A program made the translations under genes and the position numbers. From CAZQXD01 sp964597315 (GTDB lineage Bacteria; Pseudomonadota; Gammaproteobacteria; Competibacterales; Competibacteraceae), in NCBI GenBank assembly GCA_964597315.1, contig CAZQXD010000083.1, forward strand, positions 1 to 16,728: a DNA stretch of 16,728 nucleotides, read 5' to 3'. The notes beneath the pieces were generated by a model that made no database searches, was not told where the DNA came from, and saw only the letters and a list, made by a program, of their open reading frames with translations. Of this stretch, positions 1-6,238 are shown one piece after another (within the stretch, counting starts at the first letter, position 1; every line of letters starts with the position of its first letter).

Positions 1-294
1 GGACTCCGAGGCGGTGCAGGACGAAGAGCCGCTGCTGGACGATGAGCCGCTGCTGGACGAGGAATCGCTGCCGCTGCTGGACGAAGAGCCGCTGCTGGAG
101 CTGCTACTGGATGAGGAACCACCTTGATCAGTCGTAATGACGATCACGTCCCCATCCACGGACATACTGGATACTGTCTGTGTCTCCCCACCATCGACCC
201 TGATTTCCAGCGCACTGACGGCAACAGGCGTACTGCACAGCCCGATGGCAACCGCCAAGAGCTTGTTACTAAACCCAAACTGTTTTGAACCCAT
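1..294 (-). CDS. Exported protein with poly-serine linker (N-terminal part, runs off window)
   Basis: Only the first 98 codons are in the window; the frame is still open at base 1. I read the start as ATG at 294-292, preceded by a GAGG about 11 bases upstream. Residues 1-28 form a Sec signal peptide: a short basic start (K5, K11), a hydrophobic core LLAVAIGL, and a V-S-A cleavage site before LEIRVDGG. A short stretch (29-57, rich in V, D and T) follows. Residues 58-92 are a Gly-punctuated serine tract (9 Ser, then blocks of 5 Ser split by Gly, one Asp), and then a Cys at 93. Poly-serine linkers of this kind typically join domains of secreted enzymes or surface proteins in marine and plant-degrading gammaproteobacteria. 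The functional domain would lie beyond the window, so no activity can be assigned. Export is well supported; passage through the T2SS is a guess. Confidence 0.8.
   Translation of the reverse strand, partial: MGSKQFGFSNKLLAVAIGLCSTPVAVSALEIRVDGGETQTVSSMSVDGDVIVITTDQGGSSSSSSSSSGSSSSSGSDSSSSSGSSSSSGSSSCTASES
19..120. repeat. 18-base tandem repeat encoding the serine linker
   Basis: On the plus strand near-identical units beginning GGACGA and ending GCTGCT start at 19, 37, 55 and 79. The unit lengths are 18, 18, 24 and 18 bases, followed by two degenerate 12-base pieces beginning at 97 and 109. On the coding strand each unit reads SSSSSG or a variant. All unit lengths are multiples of six, so gain or loss of units would change the linker length without shifting the frame. 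Confidence 0.8.
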
Positions 295-327
295 GGAATA
301 AACCTCGACTCTGACAATCCCTTGGAT

Positions 328-357
328 GTTATACAAGCCGATTCAAGGGGATGTCTG
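328..357 (-). promoter_or_regulatory. Candidate sigma-70 promoter for the poly-serine protein
   Basis: Read on the minus strand, CAGACA (357-352; 4 of 6 to TTGACA) is separated by 18 bases from TATAAC (333-328; 5 of 6 to TATAAT). The -10 box ends about 33 bases before the ATG at 294. The match is by eye only; the weak -35 box keeps confidence moderate. Confidence 0.4.
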
Positions 358-544
358 AAAACATAGCATATGGTAGTAATAAAGCCAGCTATACTCAGCC
401 TCAGTTTTTAATGCAATTTATTTGCCATCCTATGCAACGCCGTCAACAGGTCCCAGACGGCCTGGGGAGTGTGCCGATTCAGTGTTCAAATACGCTGAGG
501 CGGCGAAATATTGTCATCACGACCTAATATCGTCACAAACCGCC

Positions 545-576
545 AAAAAAAACCAGGCGGAGCATGCTCCGCCTGG
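545..576 (-). terminator. Intrinsic terminator of the 485-residue exported protein
   Basis: A perfect inverted repeat with arms CCAGGCGGAGCA and TGCTCCGCCTGG occupies 553-576. On the minus strand it is followed directly by a run of eight T (plus-strand A run 545-552). It lies about 42 bases after the TAA at 621-619. No T-run follows on the plus strand, so it acts in one direction. This is the clearest terminator in the window. Confidence 0.9.
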
Positions 577-618
577 CGATATGCGAACCCCTAGACGGGC
601 TCAGACCAATCCGCGCAA

Positions 619-2076
619 TTAATTGCTACCCAGCAAGAAAGAACGGGTGGCGCGGTGGTTGAACAGATTGGCGTAGTTCTTCAACTGACCCTCGGCAACG
701 CCGTTCTCGAAGTCCATGACGGCGAAACCGATCACCGGCAGACCGAAGTAGTTATCCATCTCGAGGTTCTCGGACTGACCGTCGGAACTCGGACCCATGA
801 ACTGACGGGTACCGAAGAAGCCGATGCGCATCCAGCCACTCTCGAAGGTGTCGGTGTCGATGTTGTTGCTCAGCTCAGAACCCAGAACAGTCGACCCGTT
901 GAGGGTGATGACGTTGGTTTCCCAGCACAGCTCGGTGCGACCGCTGGGGGGCAGCGGCGAGAAGTCCACATCACCAACGGTGGTGCGCTCTTCACGATCC
1001 CAGAACTTGGGAGAAATGCCTTCGCAAGCGCCACCGGCGACGGGCTCGTCGTCAACACCACCGAACACGGAGGTGAAAGGCCGCTCAGCCTGACCGTCCG
1101 CCAGGTTGGCGGTGGTGCGCTGAACATAGAAGCTCTTGGTGGGGAAGGTCACGACCCAGTCGGTGCTGGCATTCAGACCGGTCTCGCTCAGGTACTCGTT
1201 CATGATCTGGTCGTGGACCAGAACCGCACTGACGGCGTCGATACCATCGATCCAGTTGGTCTCCCGAACAGTCGTGCCCAGGTTCACATAGCTGGTGGAG
1301 GGGTTGGTCTGGCTCAGGTTCGGCAGCAGCGAGCCAGGAGCCGTGTGCAGCGAGAACAGCGAGCTGCCAGGATTGAAGAAGCCTTCCAGGGCAGTGGAGT
1401 TGTAGGACACGTCGGTAGCCCGGTCCACATTGATCAGAATACCGCCGCCAAACAGCTCACCGGCGGGATCGGGGAGATCAACACCACGACGGGGGTCGGC
1501 CGTCCAGACACCACCGGACGCCCAGGCGGCAATCAGGGAGTCACAGTCCCCCGGTATACCGTTGACGTGCCGCGCGGCAGAGGCGGGCTTATGGGTGCTG
1601 GGATCGGACTCGTCGAACAGCTCGCCCATCTCGAAGACTTCGATATAGCCTTCGCGGGTACGGTTCGGGGAGGTGGATTCACCATCAGCGCGCAGCCCGG
1701 TGAACTCGAAAGTCCGGAACTCCACGCCATCGGCGGGAACGTTGGGCACGGTGCAGGATTCATCGGCGGTGATGATCTTAGCACCAGTCTCGGTGGCGAC
1801 GATGGCGCCGGTCCACACGTCAGCCTCGGACAGATAGATGTTAAAGTCCAGGACTTCGCGGCTGTTCTTGCCTTCCAGGAACCGAATTTTCACCGCCTTC
1901 GCAGTGGTTTCCGAGGTATTGACGATGGAGATCAGGGTATCCTGACCACCGCGTACACTGTAATAAGGGTACAGCAATACCTGGCCGATACCATCCGGGT
2001 TCACGTTGACGGCGTTAGCGGCCGCGCTGGCGAGCCCAGCGGTAATGGCTGCTGCTAGCAACTTTCTCTTCATCAT
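619..2076 (-). CDS. Exported conserved hypothetical protein, 485 residues
   Basis: A Sec signal peptide spans residues 1-22 (MMKRK, hydrophobic Ala-rich core, ANA cleavage site), so the mature protein starts VNVNPDGIGQVLLYPYYS. There is no further membrane segment. Four cysteines (108, 178, 351, 384) could form two disulfides after export. Distinctive stretches are FLEGKNSREVLDFN (66-79), VWTGAI (87-92), GYIEVFEMGELF (143-154), DWVVTFPTK (306-314) and LPVIGFAVMDFENG (446-459). I believe this matches an unnamed family of exported proteins in Gammaproteobacteria, but I know of no assigned function. Two adjacent ATGs begin the gene. GGAG lies 4 bases before the first and 7 before the second, so the second (2073) may be the true start. 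The gene is monocistronic: its own promoter candidate is at 2100-2129 and a strong terminator follows. Confidence 0.85.
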   Translation of the reverse strand: MMKRKLLAAAITAGLASAAANAVNVNPDGIGQVLLYPYYSVRGGQDTLISIVNTSETTAKAVKIRFLEGKNSREVLDFNIYLSEADVWTGAIVATETGAKIITADESCTVPNVPADGVEFRTFEFTGLRADGESTSPNRTREGYIEVFEMGELFDESDPSTHKPASAARHVNGIPGDCDSLIAAWASGGVWTADPRRGVDLPDPAGELFGGGILINVDRATDVSYNSTALEGFFNPGSSLFSLHTAPGSLLPNLSQTNPSTSYVNLGTTVRETNWIDGIDAVSAVLVHDQIMNEYLSETGLNASTDWVVTFPTKSFYVQRTTANLADGQAERPFTSVFGGVDDEPVAGGACEGISPKFWDREERTTVGDVDFSPLPPSGRTELCWETNVITLNGSTVLGSELSNNIDTDTFESGWMRIGFFGTRQFMGPSSDGQSENLEMDNYFGLPVIGFAVMDFENGVAEGQLKNYANLFNHRATRSFLLGSN

Positions 2077-2099
2077 AGGACTCCCTACTTGCTTGCCAA

Positions 2100-2129
2100 A
2101 TTATGAATTGCTGCGTTGCATACAGGCAA
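2100..2129 (-). promoter_or_regulatory. Candidate promoter of the 485-residue exported protein
   Basis: On the minus strand TTGCCT (2129-2124; 4 of 6) and CATAAT (2105-2100; 5 of 6) are spaced 18 bases apart. The -10 box ends 23 bases before the first ATG, leaving room for the AGGGAG ribosome site at about 2086-2081. The boxes overlap the 9-base motif copies at 2105-2113 and 2127-2135, as an operator would. Confidence 0.45.
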
Positions 2130-2174
2130 CAATTCGAACTGAGAATTGCTGGTTTTGCACCAAAACAACAATTC
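2105..2174. repeat. Four alternating copies of GAATTGYTG (putative operator array)
   Basis: The plus strand carries GAATTGCTG at 2105-2113, CAACAATTC at 2127-2135, GAATTGCTG at 2143-2151 and CAACAATTC at 2166-2174. These are four copies of one 9-base element in alternating orientation, making two inverted pairs about 38 bases apart. In the second pair the arms extend to GAATTGCTGGTTTTG and CAAAACAACAATTC, with a very short loop. The first pair overlaps the -35/-10 candidate of the 485-residue gene. Binding sites for a dimeric regulator, or mRNA hairpins from an upstream start, would both fit. Confidence 0.6.
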
Positions 2175-2260
2175 GTGGTAAAAATCTAACACACACTTTG
2201 GATTCTTACAACCAGCCAGTTATGCTGTGCAGTCAGAAACCGTATTAGAAACCATCCTTC

Positions 2261-2668
2261 CTAGATCTCCTGAAAGTACCACCAGGCACCATCGGATAAG
2301 ATCCATTTCTCTTCCAGGATCTTGTTGCTTTCAAAAGAAGCGGCTCGCACGTTATATTTATAGACTATCATCATCGTGACGTCGCACACATTCTCGCCGC
2401 ATTTCACCGTCTTCACTTCGGCGTCTTGCCAAATCACCGAGCCTCCAAAACTGCCCTTATAGCGCTCGACCGACACGGCTTGGCGATAGGCTGGGCTGAA
2501 AAACTCGTAGGCCCGGTTCAGGTCCTTGTCGATCAACGCTTGCCAGCGCTGGGCGGCTCTATCAGCTACCCGTTGCTCCGGCGATACCTCCGGCTCTGAA
2601 TCGCAAGCGATCAACATCAACATTATGGCAAGAAGAACGCAGCTCCCTACCCATTGTTTTGTCCACAT
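2261..2668 (-). CDS. Small predicted inner-membrane lipoprotein, 135 residues
   Basis: The N-terminus is a lipoprotein signal: hydrophobic residues 10-20, then LIAC with the lipidated Cys at 22. Asp at position +2 is the classic Lol-avoidance residue of E. coli, so retention in the inner membrane facing the periplasm is predicted. Residues 31-135 read as one compact alpha+beta domain: a helical start (EQRVADRAAQRWQALIDKD), a helix and loop AYEFFSPAYRQAVS, then strands ending GAWWYFQEI. This pattern resembles NTF2-like or SnoaL-like cone folds, though I cannot confirm the family. C90 and C95 (CGENVC) may pair. The start is ATG at 2668, with an AAGG about 12 bases upstream. It is separated from gspD by 239 bases and is probably its own transcription unit. 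The function is unknown. Confidence 0.75.
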   Translation of the reverse strand: MWTKQWVGSCVLLAIMLMLIACDSEPEVSPEQRVADRAAQRWQALIDKDLNRAYEFFSPAYRQAVSVERYKGSFGGSVIWQDAEVKTVKCGENVCDVTMMIVYKYNVRAASFESNKILEEKWILSDGAWWYFQEI

Positions 2669-2786
2669 CGACTTCGGACACCTTACCTTTATAGACCATG
2701 AGCAGGCGCCATTCCTGCATTCAGTGGGTCAAATGCTACCCTAATCCATCGGGGTGAAGACAACACCCTGCAAAAAGCCTATGCGC

Positions 2787-2825
2787 AAGTTAAGTTCGCC
2801 ACACGCTTCTGTCAAGTTTTTTTTT
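2787..2825 (-). promoter_or_regulatory. Candidate promoter with A-tract UP element, upstream of the lipoprotein gene
   Basis: Read on the minus strand, a run of nine A (2825-2817) is followed by a C and a perfect TTGACA (2815-2810), a 17-base spacer and TAACTT (2792-2787; keeps the T1, A2 and T6 of TATAAT). Transcription would begin about 110 bases before the ATG at 2668. AT-rich DNA, including the palindrome AAATTTGCAAATTT (2839-2852), lies just upstream. No terminator for gspD was seen in this gap, so read-through is also possible. Confidence 0.4.
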
Positions 2826-2907
2826 GTTCTCAAGAAACAAATTTGCAAATTTACAACATATCTCTGCTCAAATGACAATGCTCCTGGATCGCCAACAGGC
2901 AAGTCTA

Positions 2908-5073
2908 TCATTTCCGTCTCGGTTCGGGCAGCCTGGTTAGTTTGCTGCGGAATTCTTCGGTGATTTGTCGCGCCTGAAGCTGATTGCTGGCTACCCGGGG
3001 CGTGATCAGCACGATCAGCTCGGTGCGCCGCGCCGAACGGGACGTGCTGCCGAACAGCGGCCCGATGACCGGCACCCTGTGCAGCACCGGTATACCCGAC
3101 TCGTCACCGCTGCGGATCTCCCGGATCAACCCGCCTAGCACAATGCTCTCGCCGCTTTGCACCGCCACCGAGCTTTCGATGCGCCGTTGCTGGATAGTGG
3201 GCGAATCGATACCCGAAGTGGTGGTGCTGGACACATCGTTGACCTCTTGGTCGATGTCCATGATCACCATGCCCCCGGCGTTGACCCGGGGGGTGACGGT
3301 CAGACTCACCCCCGTGTCCCGATACTGGATATTGGTGGTCGTCACCGGATCGTCGGAACTTAGATTGACGCTTTCTGATGTTCTTATCGGCACTTGATCG
3401 CCCACCTTGATAGTGGCGGACTGATTATCCAACACCATGATCGATGGTGAGGAAATGACATTGACCTTGGAGTCCTCGGCCAGGGCGTTGAGTACGACCC
3501 GCACCTCGTTGGCGCTATCCACCACTGAGTAGTTGAAACCCGGAAAGGTCGTCGCCAGAGTGGCGGCGTTGGCGAAGATACCGCGTCCCTCTTTGTTGTC
3601 CAGACCGTTCTTGAAGAACCATTGCAGACCATAGGACAGCTCACCGGATAGGGAAACCTCGACGATGGTGGCGTCCACCAGCACTTGCAGAGGCGAGATG
3701 TCCAATTGCTGGATAGCGGCCTCGATGGTGTCATAGTCCCGTTGGGTGGCTAGCACCAACAAAGCGTTATTGGTGGCATCGGCGATGATCTTCACCTCCC
3801 CCACCGCCCCACTGCTGCCGCCGGTGGCCACCGTGCCGGCTGGGGTGGCAGCGGATTGCGGCGACTGGCCACCCTCTCCAACGCCGATTTCCACCGGCTC
3901 CAGGCCCGGGGCCAGGCTCGGAGCGCCGGCCGTCGCAGAGGTGTTGGTAGTCTTTTTGGAGCCGCCCCCAAAGACATCGCTAAGCACCCCGGCCACGTCC
4001 TCGGCGCGCACATGCTGCATCCGATAGACAAACAGCCGCGGGGAGTCCGGGTTCTGCACCCGGTCCAGACGTTCGATCCAAACCTTGGCCTTTTCCAGAT
4101 AAGCGGGCTGGGGGGTCACCACCAAAATGGCGTTGAGCCGATCGATGGGAATCAGCCGGAACAGCCCCGCCAGAGGGCCACCCGAGGATTCACCGAACAG
4201 CCGCTCCAACTCCCCGGTGAGGGTGCCCACCTCCACGTTGTCTAGCCGGAACAAGCCCACCGACATGCCCTGGAGAAAGTCCACATCGAAAATCTCCACC
4301 GTTTCCTGGAGCTTGTCCAGTTCTGCGGAGGTGCCGCCAATAATCAGCAAATTGCGTAGCGGGTCCGTTCGCACCAGCCCACCTTCGGGGATGAAGGGTT
4401 GAAGAATGGTCTGCATTTCCTGGGCGGCCACGAAACGCAGCGGGAAGATCCGCACCTCATAGCCCAGCATGGCGCGTTGGCTCAGTCCCGGGCCGGGCGC
4501 GGAGCGCAGAGCCTCGGCCAGGGGCACGATCCGGTACATTCCCTGCTCCCGGACCAGGGCGGCGCCGTTCATGCGCAGCACCGTCTCCAGGGTGGGGACC
4601 AGAGCAGCCACGGCCAAGGGATGGCTGGTCTGCAAGGTCACCTGGCCCTGCACCCGGGGGTCTATCAGATAATTCTCCCCCAGCATGTCCCCAAGCACGA
4701 ATTTGATGACCTCCCGCAAGTCTGCTCCCTCGAAGTTGAGGGTGACCGTACCTTCTGCGGGCGGAGGGGGCAGCTTGTCGGCGGCCTTGGTGCGGTCGAT
4801 CACCTGGCCGCTGCCCTTGTAGAGTTCCACCTTGGGCAGGGCCGACCGGGTTTGCACCGGACCCTGGCCGACGGCGGGCGCTTCGGGAGCGGGCTTGGCC
4901 TGGGTTGCCGCCAGGGCCTCCGCCAAGGGCGCGTCCACCGCCCGTTCAGTGGCCAACTCCGGGGGCAGCAGGGTGCAGGAGGCCAGCAGCAGGGCCGGAA
5001 GCGCAAAAAAGCTCTTGAATCTGAAACTGTTCACTTGAATGCTCGCTGTCGCATCGTCTGCCTGTACCCTCAT
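2908..5073 (-). CDS. gspD: T2SS outer-membrane secretin GspD, lipoprotein type
   Basis: This protein forms the multimeric outer-membrane channel of the T2SS. The 721 residues show a Pro/Ala-rich lead, an N0 domain (about 108-186, VTLNFEGADLREVIKFVL), N1 and N2 (about 205-340), N3 (about 345-460) with a Gly/Ser/Thr-rich insertion at 369-424, and the secretin core (about 463-695) with VPIRTSESV and VPVIGPLFGS. Only some 25 residues follow the core, so there is little room for a pilotin-binding S-domain. A lipobox LLASC puts a lipidated Cys at 33 with Thr at +2, as in liposecretins such as HxcQ. The ATG at 5073 overlaps the gspC stop (ATGA) but gives an acidic 14-residue lead. A GTG at 5034 would start a conventional signal at NSFRFKSFFALPALLL. 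Last gene of the gsp run. Confidence 0.95.
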   Translation of the reverse strand: MRVQADDATASIQVNSFRFKSFFALPALLLASCTLLPPELATERAVDAPLAEALAATQAKPAPEAPAVGQGPVQTRSALPKVELYKGSGQVIDRTKAADKLPPPPAEGTVTLNFEGADLREVIKFVLGDMLGENYLIDPRVQGQVTLQTSHPLAVAALVPTLETVLRMNGAALVREQGMYRIVPLAEALRSAPGPGLSQRAMLGYEVRIFPLRFVAAQEMQTILQPFIPEGGLVRTDPLRNLLIIGGTSAELDKLQETVEIFDVDFLQGMSVGLFRLDNVEVGTLTGELERLFGESSGGPLAGLFRLIPIDRLNAILVVTPQPAYLEKAKVWIERLDRVQNPDSPRLFVYRMQHVRAEDVAGVLSDVFGGGSKKTTNTSATAGAPSLAPGLEPVEIGVGEGGQSPQSAATPAGTVATGGSSGAVGEVKIIADATNNALLVLATQRDYDTIEAAIQQLDISPLQVLVDATIVEVSLSGELSYGLQWFFKNGLDNKEGRGIFANAATLATTFPGFNYSVVDSANEVRVVLNALAEDSKVNVISSPSIMVLDNQSATIKVGDQVPIRTSESVNLSSDDPVTTTNIQYRDTGVSLTVTPRVNAGGMVIMDIDQEVNDVSSTTTSGIDSPTIQQRRIESSVAVQSGESIVLGGLIREIRSGDESGIPVLHRVPVIGPLFGSTSRSARRTELIVLITPRVASNQLQARQITEEFRSKLTRLPEPRRK

Positions 5074-5642
5074 CGACTTCTTCGGAGCCGACGGCGTGGT
5101 GGCGGCGCTGGCTTGCCGTAGGACCGTAATTCCAGGATTTCTTTCTCACTGCCCTGCACGAAAATCACTTTATCGGGCAGAATCTGCTCCACTGTCCAGC
5201 CATTCAGGGTCGAACCCTGCTCCAACCGGACCATGCTGGCATTGCCAAGATCCCGAGCCAAGGCAATCCGCTGCTCCGGCGTGATCACGATGCTAGTCAG
5301 GGCCACGCGCAGCGGCGAGGGCGGCGCCGCCGGGGGCGGGGGCGCGGCAGGCTCCTCCTCCGGGGGTGGCGGCGGCTGATAGGGCCGTCGACTTTCGGAA
5401 AATAGCGGCCGTTCGACCAGCTCCGCATAGGACTCCGCAGGCCGCGGGTCCGCAAGCATCGGCAGCGTCACCGGCGCTTCCGGCGGCGGCTTTTGCACCG
5501 CCAGTTTTTGCACGGCGGCAATCCGCGTGGCGCGCCACTGTACACTGTAGTCCATCACCAGCAGCAGCAGCAGGGTCAATGCCAGGCACACCAGCAGCAG
5601 CAACAGCGTCAATCCTCGTCCGCGCCGCGCTTTCCCACTCAT
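5070..5642 (-). CDS. gspC: T2SS inner-membrane clamp protein GspC / XpsN-like
   Basis: GspC-type proteins link the inner-membrane platform (GspL, GspM) to the periplasmic N0 domain of the secretin. The 190 residues show a basic cytoplasmic tip (1-10), one membrane segment (11-30), a periplasmic spacer containing AELVERPLFSESRRP, a Pro/Glu/Ala-rich linker (about 88-109), and a small beta domain (111-174, VALTSIVITPEQRIALARDL onward) that fits the homology region (HR) of GspC. The C-terminus is Pro/Arg-rich. There is no PDZ or coiled-coil domain, so the protein is shorter than enterobacterial GspC. Its place between gspM and gspD matches XpsN of Xanthomonas. It overlaps both neighbours by 4 bases (ATGA). 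Annotation pipelines may call it GspN, which is a nomenclature issue more than a functional one. Confidence 0.8.
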   Translation of the reverse strand: MSGKARRGRGLTLLLLLVCLALTLLLLLVMDYSVQWRATRIAAVQKLAVQKPPPEAPVTLPMLADPRPAESYAELVERPLFSESRRPYQPPPPPEEEPAAPPPPAAPPSPLRVALTSIVITPEQRIALARDLGNASMVRLEQGSTLNGWTVEQILPDKVIFVQGSEKEILELRSYGKPAPPPRRRLRRSR

Positions 5643-6238
5643 GGGCCGACCGCCCGCATATACGCCGCCAGCTCGAAATCCACCTCCAGCAGGGTCTCCG
5701 GTTCCACCTCCGGCTCACCCCGTGACCGCCGCCGGAACCGCTGCCGACTGCGTTGCACCTGGAGACTATCCACCAGCAATGGCGGCCGCCCCGACTCCAG
5801 ATCGTTGAGTACCCCGCGCAAGGCTTCCACATTGCCGGTCATCCGTACTTTGATACCGATACGTAGAAACCCGTCCTCCGGCTGGGGGGGTAGCACTTGG
5901 GTACTGAGCAACTGTCCCCCATGGTCCCCAACCGCCTGGCTCACCAACTGCTGCAAGTCGGCCGAGGCCAGGGCCGGCGTATCCCGGGCCAATAAATAGT
6001 CCTGTGCCTGCCAGCGTTGACGTAGAGCTTCCACCTGGTCTTGCAGGGGAGCCTGGCTAGCGGCCACGGCGGAGAAGCGCCGCAGCCGGAATTCCAGTTG
6101 CTCCAGAGCCTGACTGTAATGCTCGAAACGGTTGGTAAACGGCCAGACCACGGCGGCGGCCAATACCACCAGCAACACCACCAGGATCGCCAGCGCCAAG
6201 GCTCGGCGTTGCCCGGCCGAGGAGGGAATCGGATTCAC
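5639..6238 (-). CDS. gspM: T2SS inner-membrane platform protein GspM
   Basis: GspM is a bitopic inner-membrane partner of GspL in the T2SS platform. The 199-residue product has a short cytoplasmic start, one transmembrane segment at about 13-33 (ALALAILVVLLVVLAAAVV), a periplasmic helical/coiled region (about 37-85), and a C-terminal alpha/beta domain (about 90-198) with alternating strands such as FLRIGIKVRMTG, typical of the ferredoxin-like GspM fold. An Arg-rich stretch (RSRQRFRRRSRG) interrupts the C-terminal domain. Primary similarity in this family is low, so the call rests on size, topology and position between gspL and the gspC-like gene. The start is GTG at 6238-6236, overlapping the gspL stop as GTGA, consistent with translational coupling. 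Confidence 0.85.
   Translation of the reverse strand: MNPIPSSAGQRRALALAILVVLLVVLAAAVVWPFTNRFEHYSQALEQLEFRLRRFSAVAASQAPLQDQVEALRQRWQAQDYLLARDTPALASADLQQLVSQAVGDHGGQLLSTQVLPPQPEDGFLRIGIKVRMTGNVEALRGVLNDLESGRPPLLVDSLQVQRSRQRFRRRSRGEPEVEPETLLEVDFELAAYMRAVGP

Larger units (their letters stand above)
295..618. other. Intergenic stretch without a gene
   Basis: This 324-base gap holds the 5' region of the poly-serine gene (promoter candidate at 328-357) and the terminator of the next upstream gene (545-576). The remainder, about 358-544, is AT-richer than the coding DNA. A 66-codon plus-strand frame covers part of it but lacks a ribosome site, recognisable sequence or support from neighbours. I see no RNA gene. 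Confidence 0.6.

Noticed and set aside
19..120. Tandem repeats considered as a CRISPR array
   Set aside because: Units are contiguous 18-24 base copies without spacers and encode a Ser/Gly linker in frame with a signal peptide.
422..622. 66-codon plus-strand frame across the intergenic region
   Set aside because: No ribosome site and no recognisable sequence, and it runs through the terminator hairpin of the minus-strand gene.
655..2058. 467-codon plus-strand open frame opposite the 485-residue gene
   Set aside because: It is a shadow of the codon pattern of the minus-strand gene: low-complexity Gly/Val/Asp/His composition, no signal or family, and the minus-strand protein has a signal peptide, ribosome site and terminator.
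2817..2852. T-run and nearby inverted repeats as a terminator for gspD
   Set aside because: On the minus strand the hairpin would be followed by A, not T; on the plus strand the T-run comes before the inverted repeats and no plus-strand gene ends there.
4399..5121. 240-codon plus-strand frame opposite gspD
   Set aside because: Gln/Gly/His-rich composition typical of antisense frames in GC-rich genes; gspD on the other strand is unambiguous.
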